Assembly (NCBI RefSeq): GCF_000739735.1 | Contig: NZ_BBJF01000003.1 | Coordinates: 310,001 to 374,000 of the forward strand | Source: Paraburkholderia ginsengisoli NBRC 100965 | GTDB taxonomy: Bacteria; Pseudomonadota; Gammaproteobacteria; Burkholderiales; Burkholderiaceae | DNA length: 64,000 nucleotides | Direction of reading: 5' to 3' | Shown here: positions 34,889 to 44,673 of the stretch, in pieces | Numbering within the stretch: position 1 is the first letter of the stretch | How the letters are laid out: every line of letters begins with the position of its first letter | Position numbers and translations under genes: made by a program | Notes under the pieces: model-generated | Database searches by the model: none | Seen by the model: only the letters and a program-made list of their open reading frames with translations | What the model was told of the DNA's origin: nothing

Positions 34889-36292
34889 ATGAAAATCACC
34901 ATTATCGGCACCGGCTATGTCGGCCTCGTCACTGGCGCGTGTCTCGCTGAGATCGGCCACGACGTTTTCTGTCTCGACGTCGATCCGCGCAAGATCGAAA
35001 TTCTCAATAACGGCGGCGTGCCGATTCACGAGCCCGGTTTGCAGGAGATGATCGCGCGCACGCGCGCGGCGCGCCGCATCACGTTTTCGACGGATGTCGC
35101 GGCGAGCGTCGCGCACGGCGACGTGCAGTTCATCGCGGTCGGCACGCCGCCCGACGAAGATGGCTCGGCCGATCTGCAATACGTGCTGGAGGCGGCCCGC
35201 AACATCGGCCGCACGATGAACGGCTTCAAGGTGATCGTCGACAAGTCGACGGTGCCGGTCGGCACCGCGCAGCGCGTACGCGCGGTGATCGCCGAAGAGC
35301 TGGCCAAACGCGGTTTGGCGGACAGCGAGCAACATCGCTTTTCGGTGGTCTCCAACCCCGAGTTCCTGAAGGAAGGCGCGGCGGTCGACGACTTCATGCG
35401 GCCCGATCGCATCGTGCTCGGCAGCGACGAAGACGAAGCCGGCCTGCGCGCGCGTGAATTGATGAAGCGCCTCTACGCGCCGTTCAACCGCAATCACGAA
35501 CGCACGCTGCACATGGACGTGCGTTCCGCCGAGTTCACCAAGTACGCGGCCAACGCGATGCTCGCCACGCGCATCTCGTTCATGAACGAGATGTCGAATC
35601 TGGCGGACCGCGTCGGCGCGGATATCGAATCGGTGCGTCGCGGCATCGGCTCGGACCCGCGCATCGGTTATCACTTCCTGTATGCCGGTTGCGGCTACGG
35701 CGGCTCATGCTTCCCGAAGGACGTGCAGGCGCTGATTCGCACCGCTAGCGAGAGCGGCCACAATCTGCGCATTCTCGAAGCGGTCGAGGAGGTGAACGAC
35801 AAGCAGAAGGACGTGCTGGTTCAGAAGATCACGGCCAGGCTCGGCGACGATCTGCGCGGCCGCACGTTCGCCGTGTGGGGCCTCGCGTTCAAGCCGAATA
35901 CCGACGACATGCGAGAAGCGCCGAGCCGTCGCGTGATCGCCGAACTGCTGGCGCGTGGCGCCCAGGTGCGCGCATACGATCCGGTCGCGGTAACCGAAGC
36001 GCGCCGCGTGTTCGAGCTCGATCTACACGACACGCCCGAACAGCTCGCGCGCCTGAGTTTCGCGAGCACGCAGGACGAAACGCTCACCGGCGCCGACGCG
36101 CTCGTGATCGTGACCGAATGGAAGGAATTCAAAAGTCCGGATTTCGTGTACCTGAAGTCGGTGCTGAAGTCGCCGCTAATTTTCGACGGCCGCAACCTGT
36201 ACGAACCGGACGCGATGACCGAGCTCGGCATCGACTATCACTCGATTGGACGCCCTTATGCCCAACCCTCTGAACTTCCGGCCGGTGCCTGA
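34889..36292 (+). CDS. ugd: UDP-glucose 6-dehydrogenase
   Basis: A 467-aa enzyme that oxidises UDP-glucose twice to UDP-glucuronate, the precursor of 4-amino-arabinose and capsule sugars. The NAD motif is [17 protein letters not shown] (~4-20). Other motifs are [18 protein letters not shown] ([20 protein letters not shown]), the catalytic cysteine in [15 protein letters not shown] (~271-285), and [17 protein letters not shown] (~330-346). In Burkholderia, Ara4N on LPS is essential in several species, which fits the LPS context. The end overlaps the heptose kinase gene. Confidence 0.95.
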   Translation: MKITIIGTGYVGLVTGACLAEIGHDVFCLDVDPRKIEILNNGGVPIHEPGLQEMIARTRAARRITFSTDVAASVAHGDVQFIAVGTPPDEDGSADLQYVLEAARNIGRTMNGFKVIVDKSTVPVGTAQRVRAVIAEELAKRGLADSEQHRFSVVSNPEFLKEGAAVDDFMRPDRIVLGSDEDEAGLRARELMKRLYAPFNRNHERTLHMDVRSAEFTKYAANAMLATRISFMNEMSNLADRVGADIESVRRGIGSDPRIGYHFLYAGCGYGGSCFPKDVQALIRTASESGHNLRILEAVEEVNDKQKDVLVQKITARLGDDLRGRTFAVWGLAFKPNTDDMREAPSRRVIAELLARGAQVRAYDPVAVTEARRVFELDLHDTPEQLARLSFASTQDETLTGADALVIVTEWKEFKSPDFVYLKSVLKSPLIFDGRNLYEPDAMTELGIDYHSIGRPYAQPSELPAGA

Positions 36293-37265
36293 GGCCATGC
36301 CGGGAGCCTCCGCGTCCACGCCGGCGCAGCAACTCACGGTGGTGCCGCGCGCGCAGCTCGGCGCGGCGCGCGTGTTAGTGGTGGGTGACGTGATGCTCGA
36401 CCGTTACTGGTTCGGCGACGTGAATCGTATCTCCCCGGAAGCGCCGGTGCCGGTGGTGCATGTGCAGCGCCAGGAAGACCGCCTGGGCGGCGCGGCGAAC
36501 GTCGCGCGCAACGCGGTCGCGCTCGGCGCGCAGGCGGGTCTCCTGTGCGTGGTCGGCCATGACGAACCGGGCGAGCGCATCGTGCAGTTGCTCGGCGAAA
36601 GCGGGGTGACGCCGCATCTCGAACGCGATCCGGCGCTGTTGACCACGATCAAGCTGCGCGTGCTGTCGCGTCAGCAGCAGTTGCTGCGAGTCGACTTCGA
36701 AAACTCGCCGGCGCACGAGGTGCTGCTCGCGGGCCTCGCGCGCTTCGACGAATTGCTGCCGTCGCACGACGTGATCCTGATGTCCGATTACGCGAAGGGC
36801 GGCCTCACGCACGTCACGCAGATGATCGCGAAAGCGCACGCGGCCGGCAAGCCGGTTCTGGTCGATCCGAAGGGCGACGACTGGGAGCGCTATCGCGGCG
36901 CGACGCTGATCACCCCGAATCGCGCCGAGTTGCGCGAGGTCGTCGGGCAGTGGAAGTCCGAAGAGGATCTGCTCGCGCGCGTGACCAGGTTGCGCACCGA
37001 GCTGGCGTTCAAGGCGCTGCTGCTGACGCGCTCGGAAGAAGGCATGACGCTCTTCTCCGACGACGGCGTCCTGCACACCTCGGCCGTCGCACGCGAAGTG
37101 TATGATGTCTCGGGTGCGGGCGACACCGTGATCGCCACGCTCGCGGCCATGCTGGGCGCGGGTCTCACGCTGGTCGACGCGGTCGGCCTCGCGAATCGCG
37201 CGGCCGGTATCGTGGTCGGCAAACTCGGCACCGCCACCGTCGACTACGACGAACTCTTTCATTGA
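36258..37265 (+). CDS. rfaE: D-glycero-beta-D-manno-heptose-7-phosphate kinase
   Basis: A 335-aa PfkB/ribokinase-family protein equivalent to the kinase half of HldE, which makes heptose-1,7-bisphosphate for LPS inner core. Motifs are [20 protein letters not shown] (~40-59), [16 protein letters not shown] (~80-95) and the anion hole/catalytic base region [15 protein letters not shown] (~287-301). The nucleotidyltransferase half is absent, so a separate HldC-type gene is expected elsewhere. The ATG at 36258 overlaps ugd by 35 bases; an ATG at 36297, after the ugd stop, is a reasonable alternative. Confidence 0.92.
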   Translation: MPNPLNFRPVPEAMPGASASTPAQQLTVVPRAQLGAARVLVVGDVMLDRYWFGDVNRISPEAPVPVVHVQRQEDRLGGAANVARNAVALGAQAGLLCVVGHDEPGERIVQLLGESGVTPHLERDPALLTTIKLRVLSRQQQLLRVDFENSPAHEVLLAGLARFDELLPSHDVILMSDYAKGGLTHVTQMIAKAHAAGKPVLVDPKGDDWERYRGATLITPNRAELREVVGQWKSEEDLLARVTRLRTELAFKALLLTRSEEGMTLFSDDGVLHTSAVAREVYDVSGAGDTVIATLAAMLGAGLTLVDAVGLANRAAGIVVGKLGTATVDYDELFH

Positions 37266-37360
37266 TGCGGCCCGCCTGGTCCCTTTGAGAGCGCCTTCAG
37301 GCCGCACAAAAAAGGAATCGGCGGGGCGTCAACTGACCTCACTACCGCAGCAGGATCATC

Positions 37361-38353
37361 ATGACCCTCATCGTCACCGGCGCGGCCGGTTTCATCGGCA
37401 GCAATCTCGTCAAGGCGCTCAACGAGCGCGGCGAACAACGCATCATCGCCGTGGACAACCTCACGCGCGCCGACAAGTTCAAGAATCTGGTCGACTGCGA
37501 AATCGACGACTATCTGGACAAGACCGAATTCGTCGAGCGCTTCAGGCGCGGCGACTTCGGCAAGGTGCGTGCGATTTTCCACGAAGGCGCCTGCTCGGAC
37601 ACGATGGAAACCGACGGCCGCTACATGATGGACAACAACTTCCGCTACAGCCGCGATGTGCTCGATGTCTGCCTCGCGCAGAACATCCAGTTCCTGTACG
37701 CGTCGTCGGCGGCGACGTATGGCGGCTCGAGCCGTTTCGTCGAAGAGCGCGAAGTCGAGCAGCCGCTGAACGTGTACGGCTATTCGAAGTTCCTGTTCGA
37801 CCAGGTGATCCGCCGCGTGCTGCCCACCGCGAAAAGCCAGATTGCCGGCTTCCGTTACTTCAACGTGTACGGGCCGCGCGAAACGCACAAAGCGCGTATG
37901 GCGTCGGTCGCGTTTCACAACTTCAACCAGTTCCGCTCCGAAGGCAAGGTCAAGCTGTTCGGCGAGTACAACGGCTACGCGGCGGGCGAGCAGACGCGCG
38001 ACTTCGTGTCCGTCGAAGACGTCGTGAAGGTCAACCTGTTCTTCTTCGACAACCCGGACAAGTCGGGCATCTTCAATCTGGGCAGCGGCCGCGCGCAACC
38101 GTTCAACGACATCGCGAGCACGGTGGTCAACACGCTGCGCGCGCTGAACGACGAGCCGGCGCTGTCGCTCGCGGAGCAGGTGCAGCGCGGGCTGATCGAA
38201 TACATTCCGTTCCCGGACGCGCTGCGCGGCAAGTATCAATGCTTCACGCAGGCGGATCAGTCGAAGCTGCGCGCAGCGGGCTACGACGCGCCGTTCCTGA
38301 GCGTGCAGGAGGGTGTCGATCGTTACGTACGTTGGCTATTCGGCCAGGTGTAA
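37361..38353 (+). CDS. hldD: ADP-L-glycero-D-manno-heptose-6-epimerase
   Basis: A 330-aa short-chain dehydrogenase-type epimerase that converts ADP-D,D-heptose to ADP-L,D-heptose for LPS core. The NADP motif is [20 protein letters not shown] (~5-24). The active site combines SSAATYG (~116-122) and YGYSKFLFD (~140-148, Tyr-x3-Lys). The family-typical [13 protein letters not shown] and the [13 protein letters not shown] segment are present. It directly follows the heptose kinase with a ~95-base gap. Confidence 0.95.
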   Translation: MTLIVTGAAGFIGSNLVKALNERGEQRIIAVDNLTRADKFKNLVDCEIDDYLDKTEFVERFRRGDFGKVRAIFHEGACSDTMETDGRYMMDNNFRYSRDVLDVCLAQNIQFLYASSAATYGGSSRFVEEREVEQPLNVYGYSKFLFDQVIRRVLPTAKSQIAGFRYFNVYGPRETHKARMASVAFHNFNQFRSEGKVKLFGEYNGYAAGEQTRDFVSVEDVVKVNLFFFDNPDKSGIFNLGSGRAQPFNDIASTVVNTLRALNDEPALSLAEQVQRGLIEYIPFPDALRGKYQCFTQADQSKLRAAGYDAPFLSVQEGVDRYVRWLFGQV

Positions 38354-38377
38354 ATAATTCGGATACCTCTTTAAACT

Positions 38378-38428
38378 GGAATCTCCCGGTTGGTGATGGT
38401 CGCCAACCGGTTGTACGAGGGAGATTCC
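38378..38428 (+). promoter_or_regulatory. Stem-loop covering the ribosome-binding site of the ComEA-like gene
   Basis: GGAATCTCCC (38378-38387) is a perfect inverted repeat of GGGAGATTCC (38419-38428), which contains the gene's GGGAG ribosome site just before the ATG. An inner pair GGTTGG (38388-38393) and CCAACC (38403-38408) extends the structure. If transcribed whole it would hide the ribosome site. A TTTAAACT near 38371-38377 could be a -10 that starts inside the left arm. Confidence 0.5.
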
Positions 38429-38430
38429 AT

Positions 38431-38796
38431 ATGTTTCGAAAAATTCTGGTTACCGCGGCCATGCTCGCCGCATTCGGCCACGCATATGCGGCGGTCGACG
38501 TCAACACGGCTAACGAGGATGCGCTGCGCGGCATCAAGGGCATCGGTCCTGCCAAAGCGAAAGCCATTCTCGACGAGCGCGCAGCGCATGGTCCGTTCAA
38601 GGACCCGGCCGATCTCGGCAAGCGTGTCAAAGGCATGGGCGGGCATACCGTCGAGCGCCTGCAGGCGGAGGGTCTCGCTGTCGGTCCGGCTGGCGCGGCT
38701 GCTAACACGCAGGTTGCGACGGCTGCACCGACCAAAGGCGCGGCCGCTTCGGCCGACGCGTCCAAAAGCAATCCCGCAGTGGCGGTAAAGAAATAA
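38431..38796 (+). CDS. ComEA-like helix-hairpin-helix protein, exported
   Basis: A 121-aa protein with a signal peptide (residues 1-20, ending HAYA) and a ComEA-type helix-hairpin-helix domain (~21-82): VDVNTANEDALRGIKGIGPA, then AKAILDERAAHGPFKDPADL, then VKGMGGHTVERL. The C-terminal ~40 residues are Ala-rich and low complexity. ComEA proteins bind DNA in the periplasm during uptake for transformation; whether this one does so is unknown. Translation may be limited by the hairpin in front of it. Confidence 0.85.
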   Translation: MFRKILVTAAMLAAFGHAYAAVDVNTANEDALRGIKGIGPAKAKAILDERAAHGPFKDPADLGKRVKGMGGHTVERLQAEGLAVGPAGAAANTQVATAAPTKGAAASADASKSNPAVAVKK

Positions 38797-38909
38797 CCTG
38801 ACGCGAGCCGTGCGCGCGGGTAGTTCACTGCGCGCGGTTCGCAGCCGTCGTTCCCCCTTCATGGTCGGAGTGAAAAGAGGACTCCTTCAGCTGTCATGCA
38901 AATGACTGG

Positions 38910-38937
38910 CTCCCGCGGCTTCCCGCCGCGGGCTTTT
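38910..38937 (+). terminator. Intrinsic terminator after the ComEA-like gene
   Basis: CCCGCGGC-TTCCC-GCCGCGGG then CTTTTT. The rest of the 315-base gap before cysM holds only a possible TAGAAT -10 near 39064. Confidence 0.8.
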
Positions 38938-39111
38938 TGCGTGGTGGACGCGCGGCTCGTGTTGCGCTTTCAGTGCGTCGACTGGCTTCGCAAACACACG
39001 CCGATCATCGCGTGCACCCATGCCGATAGAAGGGCCGCGCGGCAACGGCGGGCACGGTGGTTTAGAATCGATGGATTGAAGACTCCGCGCATCGACAGCA
39101 CCAGAACCGAT

Positions 39112-40014
39112 ATGGCTTACAAAACGATTGAAGATACGATCGGCAATACGCCGCTCGTGCAACTCGTCCGGCTTCCCGACGACGAGATCCGCAGCCGCAA
39201 TAACGTGATTCTCGCGAAGCTCGAGGGCAACAATCCCGCGGGGTCGGTGAAGGATCGCCCGGCCTTGTCGATGATCAAGAAAGCGGAAGCGCGCGGCCGC
39301 ATCAAGCCGGGCGACACGCTGATCGAATCCACCAGCGGCAACACCGGCATCGCGCTCGCGATGGCCGCGGCGATCCGTGGCTACAAGATGGTCCTGATCA
39401 TGCCGGAAGATCTGTCGGTGGAACGCCGGCAGAGCATGGCGGCGTACGGCGCGCAGATCGTTCTGACGCCCGTCACCGGCGGCATGGAGTACGCGCGCGA
39501 TCTGGCCGAGCAGATGCAGCGCGAAGGTAAAGGCATCATCCTCGACCAGTTCGCGAACCCGGACAATCCGGCTGCGCACGTCGAAGGCACGGGCCCGGAA
39601 ATCTGGCTCGACACCGAAGGGCGTATCACGCACTTCGTGTCGTCGATGGGCACGACCGGTACGATCATGGGCGTGTCCAGTTATCTGAAAACGCAGAATC
39701 AGGCGATCGAGATCATCGGCGCGCAACCGGAAGAAGGCTCGCGCATTCCGGGCATCCGCAAATGGCCGGAGGCCTATCTGCCGAAAATTTTCGACCGCAG
39801 CCGTGTAGACCGCGTCGAGAACGTGAGCCAGGCCGCCGCCGAAGCAATGGCGCGTCGCATGGCATCGGTCGAAGGCATCTTCGCGGGCATCTCATCGGGC
39901 GGCGCATGCGAAGTGGCGCTGCGTATCGCGCGCCAGGTCGAGAACGCGACGATCGTGTTCATCGTCTGCGATCGTGGCGACCGGTATCTGTCGACCGGGG
40001 TGTTCCCCGCGTAA
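39112..40014 (+). CDS. cysM: Cysteine synthase B (O-acetylserine sulfhydrylase)
   Basis: A 300-aa fold-type II PLP enzyme that forms cysteine from O-acetylserine and sulfide or thiosulfate. The PLP lysine lies in LEGNNPAGSVKDRPALSMI (~35-53). The substrate loop is ESTSGNTGIALAMAA (~71-85) and the phosphate-binding loop is SSMGTTGTIMGVS (~176-188). The NNPAGSVKDR form and the 300-residue length favour CysM over CysK. The frame is open far upstream but ATG 39112 begins the conserved N-terminus MAYKTIEDTIGNTPLV. Confidence 0.93.
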   Translation: MAYKTIEDTIGNTPLVQLVRLPDDEIRSRNNVILAKLEGNNPAGSVKDRPALSMIKKAEARGRIKPGDTLIESTSGNTGIALAMAAAIRGYKMVLIMPEDLSVERRQSMAAYGAQIVLTPVTGGMEYARDLAEQMQREGKGIILDQFANPDNPAAHVEGTGPEIWLDTEGRITHFVSSMGTTGTIMGVSSYLKTQNQAIEIIGAQPEEGSRIPGIRKWPEAYLPKIFDRSRVDRVENVSQAAAEAMARRMASVEGIFAGISSGGACEVALRIARQVENATIVFIVCDRGDRYLSTGVFPA

Positions 40015-40049
40015 GTGTGCGTCGTCACGCGACGAGCCCACATGAAAAA

Positions 40050-40076
40050 GCGCCGGTCGAGCCGGCGCTTTTTTTA
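40050..40076. terminator. Bidirectional terminator between cysM and mltB
   Basis: AGCGCCGG-TCGAG-CCGGCGCT with A-run before and T-run after, serving both convergent genes. Confidence 0.9.
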
Positions 40077-40117
40077 TGTCATGGCATGTGAGGCGCCCGT
40101 GGCACCCGCCACGGCAT

Positions 40118-41383
40118 CTATTGCGAATTCCCGCTCGACGGCGCCGCGCCGTTGACGTCATTGCTACCATTGGCACCACCGCCACCGTTCACGCCATTGG
40201 CGGCGTCGCTGGCTTCCATCTGCGCCTTGACCTTCTGACCCAACTGATACACCGCGAGCGCATAGAAGAAGCTGCGGTTATAGCGTGTCAACACGTAGAA
40301 GTTCTTCAGGCCCAGCTTGAACTCGGTGCCGCGTCCCGGCGACGGCAGGTCGACCACCGTCACCGGCGTGCCGGCTTCCGCCGCGATATCCACGCCCGGT
40401 TCGTTCAGCAACAGACCGGCGCGCAGCAACTGGCTGAGCGGCCAGTGCGGCTCAGGCTGGCCGTCGGCGGCGGCTTGCGCGACGCCGAGGCTGCCGGCGT
40501 CCGAGCCGATCCGCCACACCACCGGCCGGCCGTTTTCCCAACCGTTCTGACGCAGATAATTCGCCACGCTGCCAATCGCATCCGCCGGGCTCGTGCGCAA
40601 ATCGATCCGCTTGTTGCCGTCGTAATTCACCGCGTATTGCACGATGCTGCTCGGCAGGAACTGCGGAATGCCGATCGCGCCCGTGTACGATCCGAGCACC
40701 GTGCTCGGATCGATCTGCGCGTCGCGAGTCCACACCAGATAGTCCGCGAGATTCTTGCGGAACGTCGCCTGACGATCCGTGCGATTGACGGTGTTCGGGT
40801 AGTCGAAGGTGAGCGTGGTCAGCGCGTCGAGCACGCGGAAGTTGCCCATGTAGCGGCCGTAAATCGTCTCCACGCCGATGATGCCGACGATCACCTCCGG
40901 CGGCACGCCGAACTCTTCATAAGCGCGTTGCAGCGTCGCCTGGTTCTCGCGCCAGAAGCGCACGCCGGCGTTGATGCGGACCGGGTCGAGAAAGCGCGAT
41001 TGATACACGCGCCAGTTCTTCACCGTCGGCGAAGGCGACGGCGTCACCAGCTTGACCGCGGTCGCCGAATAGCTGACGCCGGCAAAAAGCGCATGCAGCG
41101 CCGCTTCGTCGAAGTCGTAGCGCGCGACCATGTCGTTGATGAACGCGTCGACGTTCGCGTTGTTCGCGTAACGCTGCGGAATGATCTCTTCTTCAAACGT
41201 TTGCCCTTGCGGTACGGCCGATTGCGGTTGGCTTTGCGCGATCAGCACCGGCGGCTTTTTGGCGGCGCTTTGCGCGACTGCCGGACTGGTTGCCATGAAC
41301 ATGCACGATGCGACGGACAGTGAGGCGGCCAGCGTGCTGAGGTGAAGCCGGTTTCGTGCGAACAGGGCAAGCTTGACGGTCAT
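40118..41383 (-). CDS. mltB: Membrane-associated lytic murein transglycosylase B
   Basis: A 421-aa exported enzyme that cleaves peptidoglycan to 1,6-anhydro-muropeptides. Residues ~1-38 are a signal peptide ending AVAQS without an obvious lipobox cysteine at the expected place. The catalytic glutamate is in GIIGVETIYGRYMGNFRVLD (~170-189). Other MltB motifs are SYTGAIGIPQFLPSSIVQYA (~243-262) and the C-terminal FYVLTRYNRSFFYALAVYQLG. The last ~25 residues are a Gly/Asn-rich low-complexity tail. The frame runs upstream to 42580 antisense to another gene; ATG 41383 is chosen. Confidence 0.92.
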   Translation of the reverse strand: MTVKLALFARNRLHLSTLAASLSVASCMFMATSPAVAQSAAKKPPVLIAQSQPQSAVPQGQTFEEEIIPQRYANNANVDAFINDMVARYDFDEAALHALFAGVSYSATAVKLVTPSPSPTVKNWRVYQSRFLDPVRINAGVRFWRENQATLQRAYEEFGVPPEVIVGIIGVETIYGRYMGNFRVLDALTTLTFDYPNTVNRTDRQATFRKNLADYLVWTRDAQIDPSTVLGSYTGAIGIPQFLPSSIVQYAVNYDGNKRIDLRTSPADAIGSVANYLRQNGWENGRPVVWRIGSDAGSLGVAQAAADGQPEPHWPLSQLLRAGLLLNEPGVDIAAEAGTPVTVVDLPSPGRGTEFKLGLKNFYVLTRYNRSFFYALAVYQLGQKVKAQMEASDAANGVNGGGGANGSNDVNGAAPSSGNSQ

Positions 41384-41584
41384 AGTGGGCAAGGAGCGCA
41401 GTGTGCGGGAGCGGGAAAAAAGGTTCGGGGCAGTATACCCGACGCCTTCTGCAAAACCGTGTTGAACGCGACACAGCGGCGTCGTGTGGTAACTTGACGA
41501 ATGTTGGCGCGCCGCAAGGGTGTGCGCCCCTGGAAGGAGACACGCTGCGCGCGCGTCGAAGGCGCCGCGTCGCAGAAGAAAATC

Positions 41585-42508
41585 ATGGCAACAGGCTTCT
41601 ATTCTCACGCCGACTGTCTGCTGCACGACATGGGGCAATGGCATCCCGAATGTCCCGCGCGCCTGCAGGCGATCGAAGATCAACTGATCGCGAGCCGCAT
41701 CGACTCGCTGATCGAGCGCGAGTCGGCGCCGCTCGCCGACGAAGCCGCGTTGCTGCGCGTGCATACGCAAGCGCATGTCGACTACATCCGCGGCCGTTCG
41801 CCCGTCGAAGGCATCGCCGAAATCGATCCCGATACGACGATGAACCCGCACACCTGGCAAGCCGCGTTGCGCGCGGCGGGCGCCGCGGTGGCCGCGACCG
41901 ACGCGGTGATCGAAGGCCGTTACGACAACGCGTTCTGCAGCGTGCGCCCGCCCGGCCACCATGCGGAGCCGGCACGCGCGATGGGCTTCTGCTTCTTCAA
42001 CAATGTCGCGATCGCCGCGCGTCATGCGCTCGACGTGCACGGCCTGCAGCGCGTCGCGATCATCGATTTCGACGTGCATCACGGCAACGGCACCGAGGCG
42101 GCTTTCTCGGGCGACCCGCGCGTGCTGATGTGCAGCATCTTCCAGCATCCGTTCTACCCGTTCACGGGCGCCGACAATCAGGCGTCCAACATGTGCAACG
42201 TGCCGATGCCGGCGCGCTCGAAGGGCATGGAAGTGCGCGAGGCGGTCGACATGCTGTGGCTGCCGCGCCTGCACGAATTCAAACCGGAGATGCTGTTCAT
42301 CTCGGCCGGCTTCGACGCGCATCGCGAGGACGACCTCGGCAACATGGGCCTCGTCGAAGACGACTACGCGTGGATCACCGACCAGATGCGCGAGATCGCG
42401 AAGCGCCACGCGCGCGGACGGATCGTCAGTTGTCTCGAAGGCGGCTACAACCTGTCGGCGCTTGGCCGCAGTGTGGTTGCGCACATGCGCTCGCTGGCCG
42501 GCATCTGA
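41585..42508 (+). CDS. Histone deacetylase/acetoin-utilisation family zinc hydrolase
   Basis: A 307-aa class II HDAC-like amidohydrolase. Zinc and catalytic motifs are RPPGHHAEPARAMGFCFFNN (~118-137), IDFDVHHGNGTEAAF (~159-173) and SAGFDAHREDDLGNMGL (~237-253), ending CLEGGYNLSALGRSV (~280-294). Members remove acetyl groups from polyamines or other small amides; the substrate here cannot be inferred. It lies divergent to mltB and upstream of an enoyl-CoA hydratase gene with a 70-base gap. Confidence 0.88.
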   Translation: MATGFYSHADCLLHDMGQWHPECPARLQAIEDQLIASRIDSLIERESAPLADEAALLRVHTQAHVDYIRGRSPVEGIAEIDPDTTMNPHTWQAALRAAGAAVAATDAVIEGRYDNAFCSVRPPGHHAEPARAMGFCFFNNVAIAARHALDVHGLQRVAIIDFDVHHGNGTEAAFSGDPRVLMCSIFQHPFYPFTGADNQASNMCNVPMPARSKGMEVREAVDMLWLPRLHEFKPEMLFISAGFDAHREDDLGNMGLVEDDYAWITDQMREIAKRHARGRIVSCLEGGYNLSALGRSVVAHMRSLAGI

Positions 42509-42578
42509 ACAGCCTGAGCCTGTCGCGCCATGAGGCACGGGCGGCAGCCATGCACCGCAAAGTAATGAGGAGCGAGCC

Positions 42579-43379
42579 ATGAACGCGGACGCGCGCAGCG
42601 CTTCACTGATCGAGATCGAACACGACGCCTATGAGGTGCCGGGTGTCGTGCTGCTGACGATGAACCGGCCCGACGCGTTCAATGCGCTCTCCGAGGCGTT
42701 GCTCGACGAGTTGCAGAGCGCGTTGACGGAGATTGGGCGATCGGATGCGCGTGTCGTCGTGATCGCGGGCGCGGGGCGGGCGTTCTGCGCGGGACACGAT
42801 CTGAAGGAAATGCGCGCGGCGCCGTCGCTGGCTTATTACCAGCGGCTCTTCGCCCGTTGCACGAAGCTGATGATGACGATCCAGCGCTTGCCGCAACCGG
42901 TGATCGCGCGGGTGCAAGGCATTGCGACGGCGGCCGGCTGTCAACTGGTGGCGATGTGCGATCTGGCGGTCGCGGCGGACTCCGCGCGTTTCGCGGTGTC
43001 GGGCGTGAACCTCGGGCTCTTTTGCGCGACGCCTTCGGTGCCGTTATCGCGCAACCTGTCGCGCAAGGCGGCGCTCGAAATGCTGCTCACCGGCGAGTTT
43101 ATCGATGCCGCCGAAGCGAAGCAGCAGGGCCTCGTGAACCGCGTCGTCCCCGCCGATGCGCTCGACGCCGAGCTCGCGCGGCTTGCCGCCAGCATCTGCG
43201 CGAAGCCGGTCGAAGCGGTGAGCGCCGGCAAGGGGCTGTTCTATCGGCAGCTCGAAATGGGTATCGAGGCGGCTTACCAACTGGCCGGCCAGACGATGGC
43301 CTGCAACATGATGGATGATTCGGCGCTCGAAGGCGTGCAGGCGTTCATCGAGAAACGCGCGCCGGAGTGGAAACGGTAG
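42579..43379 (+). CDS. Enoyl-CoA hydratase/isomerase family protein
   Basis: A 266-aa crotonase-fold protein. The oxyanion-hole segments are AGAGRAFCAGHDLKEM (~64-79) and RVQGIATAAGCQLVAMCDLA (~110-129). The usual second catalytic acid position reads VNLGLFCATPSVPLSRN (~145-161), differing from the classical hydratase Glu and resembling the ECHDC3/LiuC-like group. An AGGAG site precedes the ATG. The substrate is unknown; fatty-acid or amino-acid degradation is likely. Confidence 0.85.
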   Translation: MNADARSASLIEIEHDAYEVPGVVLLTMNRPDAFNALSEALLDELQSALTEIGRSDARVVVIAGAGRAFCAGHDLKEMRAAPSLAYYQRLFARCTKLMMTIQRLPQPVIARVQGIATAAGCQLVAMCDLAVAADSARFAVSGVNLGLFCATPSVPLSRNLSRKAALEMLLTGEFIDAAEAKQQGLVNRVVPADALDAELARLAASICAKPVEAVSAGKGLFYRQLEMGIEAAYQLAGQTMACNMMDDSALEGVQAFIEKRAPEWKR

Positions 43380-43531
43380 GCGGAGGCCAAAGGGGCGAGG
43401 TCGCCGGCGGCCCGCCATGATCGGCGCGCGCGGTGGGCTGCGGCCCGCGTCCTCGCGAGCCACACATCAGGTCGCAATCCGCAATCCCTGGCGGCCGAAT
43501 GAAATCCGCGCTTCGCACGCGCGGCTCGGAC

Positions 43532-44434
43532 TCAACGTCCTACGATCCGCTTCTCGATCCAATCGATCAGCGCCGCAATCACCCGGTCGCGGTCGACATC
43601 GTTCATCGTCTCGTGATAGCTGCCTTCGTGCAGCGTGAGCGTCTTATCCGGCGACCCCGCGTGCTGGCCGAAGGCGCGACTGCCTTCGGGCTCGGTGAGC
43701 TTGTCGGCGGTGCCGTGATACACCAGCAGCGGCATGCGCAAACCCGCCCGGCCGCGTTCGATCCGCGCCATCGCCAGTAGCAGTTCCGCGCCGGTACGCG
43801 CGGGAATCGCGCCGTGATGCACGAGCGGATCGTTGCGATTGGCGTTCACCACCGGCTGAAGACGCGACAGCAACGCGGCATCGACCTTCATGGCCGGGAA
43901 ACCCGGATAGACACGGCTGATCACTTGGCTCAGCGCCAGCATCCAGCGCGGCACGTCGCGCCCTGGTGCGAGCGCGGGGCTAGACAGGATCAGACCGTTC
44001 AACCGGCGGCCGCTCGCGTCGAGGCGCTCGATCGCGTACAACGCGGCCACCGCGCCGCCCATGCTGTGGCCCATCAGGAAGAGCGGTGCGCAGCTTTGCG
44101 CGGCGGCGTCGAGCAATGCCTGCGCGTCGAGCAGATAGTCGTCGAAACGCTTCACATAGGCCCGCTTGCCGGGCGCGTGTCCGTGGCCGCGCAAGTCGAT
44201 CGCGACGAGTTCGATGCCCGCGCCGTTCAATCGCCCGGCCAGCGCGGCGTAGCGGCCCGCGTGCTCGGCCAGTCCGTGCAGTAGCGCGACGGTCGCACGC
44301 GTCGGCCCGGCGGCTGGCCAGCGGTAGAGCGGCAAAGTCACGCCGTCGGCGGTCGTGACCGATGCGCGCTGCGGCCCGCCGGCGCTCCGGTTGCCCGCGC
44401 TCGCGCGCACATTGTTGTTTTGGGATGTTTCCAT
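43532..44434 (-). CDS. Alpha/beta hydrolase, monoacylglycerol lipase/lysophospholipase type
   Basis: A 300-aa serine hydrolase. The HGLAEHAGRY oxyanion motif (~53-62), the nucleophile elbow GHSMGGAVAAL (~121-131), and an acid and histidine in YHGTADKLTEPEGS and EGSYHETMND form the expected triad of the Hydrolase_4 family. The first ~25 residues are Asn/Ser-rich and not conserved. No signal peptide is apparent. It stands alone, convergent with the enoyl-CoA hydratase gene and divergent from metN. Confidence 0.88.
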   Translation of the reverse strand: METSQNNNVRASAGNRSAGGPQRASVTTADGVTLPLYRWPAAGPTRATVALLHGLAEHAGRYAALAGRLNGAGIELVAIDLRGHGHAPGKRAYVKRFDDYLLDAQALLDAAAQSCAPLFLMGHSMGGAVAALYAIERLDASGRRLNGLILSSPALAPGRDVPRWMLALSQVISRVYPGFPAMKVDAALLSRLQPVVNANRNDPLVHHGAIPARTGAELLLAMARIERGRAGLRMPLLVYHGTADKLTEPEGSRAFGQHAGSPDKTLTLHEGSYHETMNDVDRDRVIAALIDWIEKRIVGR

Positions 44435-44673
44435 GGCTGCGGCCTGTCCTGATCTGGTGTCGCCCGATCATAGTCGCAGCGCCGCCCGGCGCGCGCGACT
44501 AATCGCGTCACATATTCCTCTAATGCTCTGAGGTTATGAAAAGATCGTAATTGATTATTAAAGGGAATGTCGGCGCTGCGGTAGAATTGCGGCCTCAAAT
44601 CCCAATAAAAGCAACGGCGGCCGCTTGTCGGGAGCGCACAACGCTCGGACAGAGTCCGCCGTTTCGTTTTTCC

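Noticed and set aside
41384..42580. N-terminal extension of MltB to 820 residues
   Set aside because: The extension is antisense to the deacetylase gene; the signal peptide begins at 41383.
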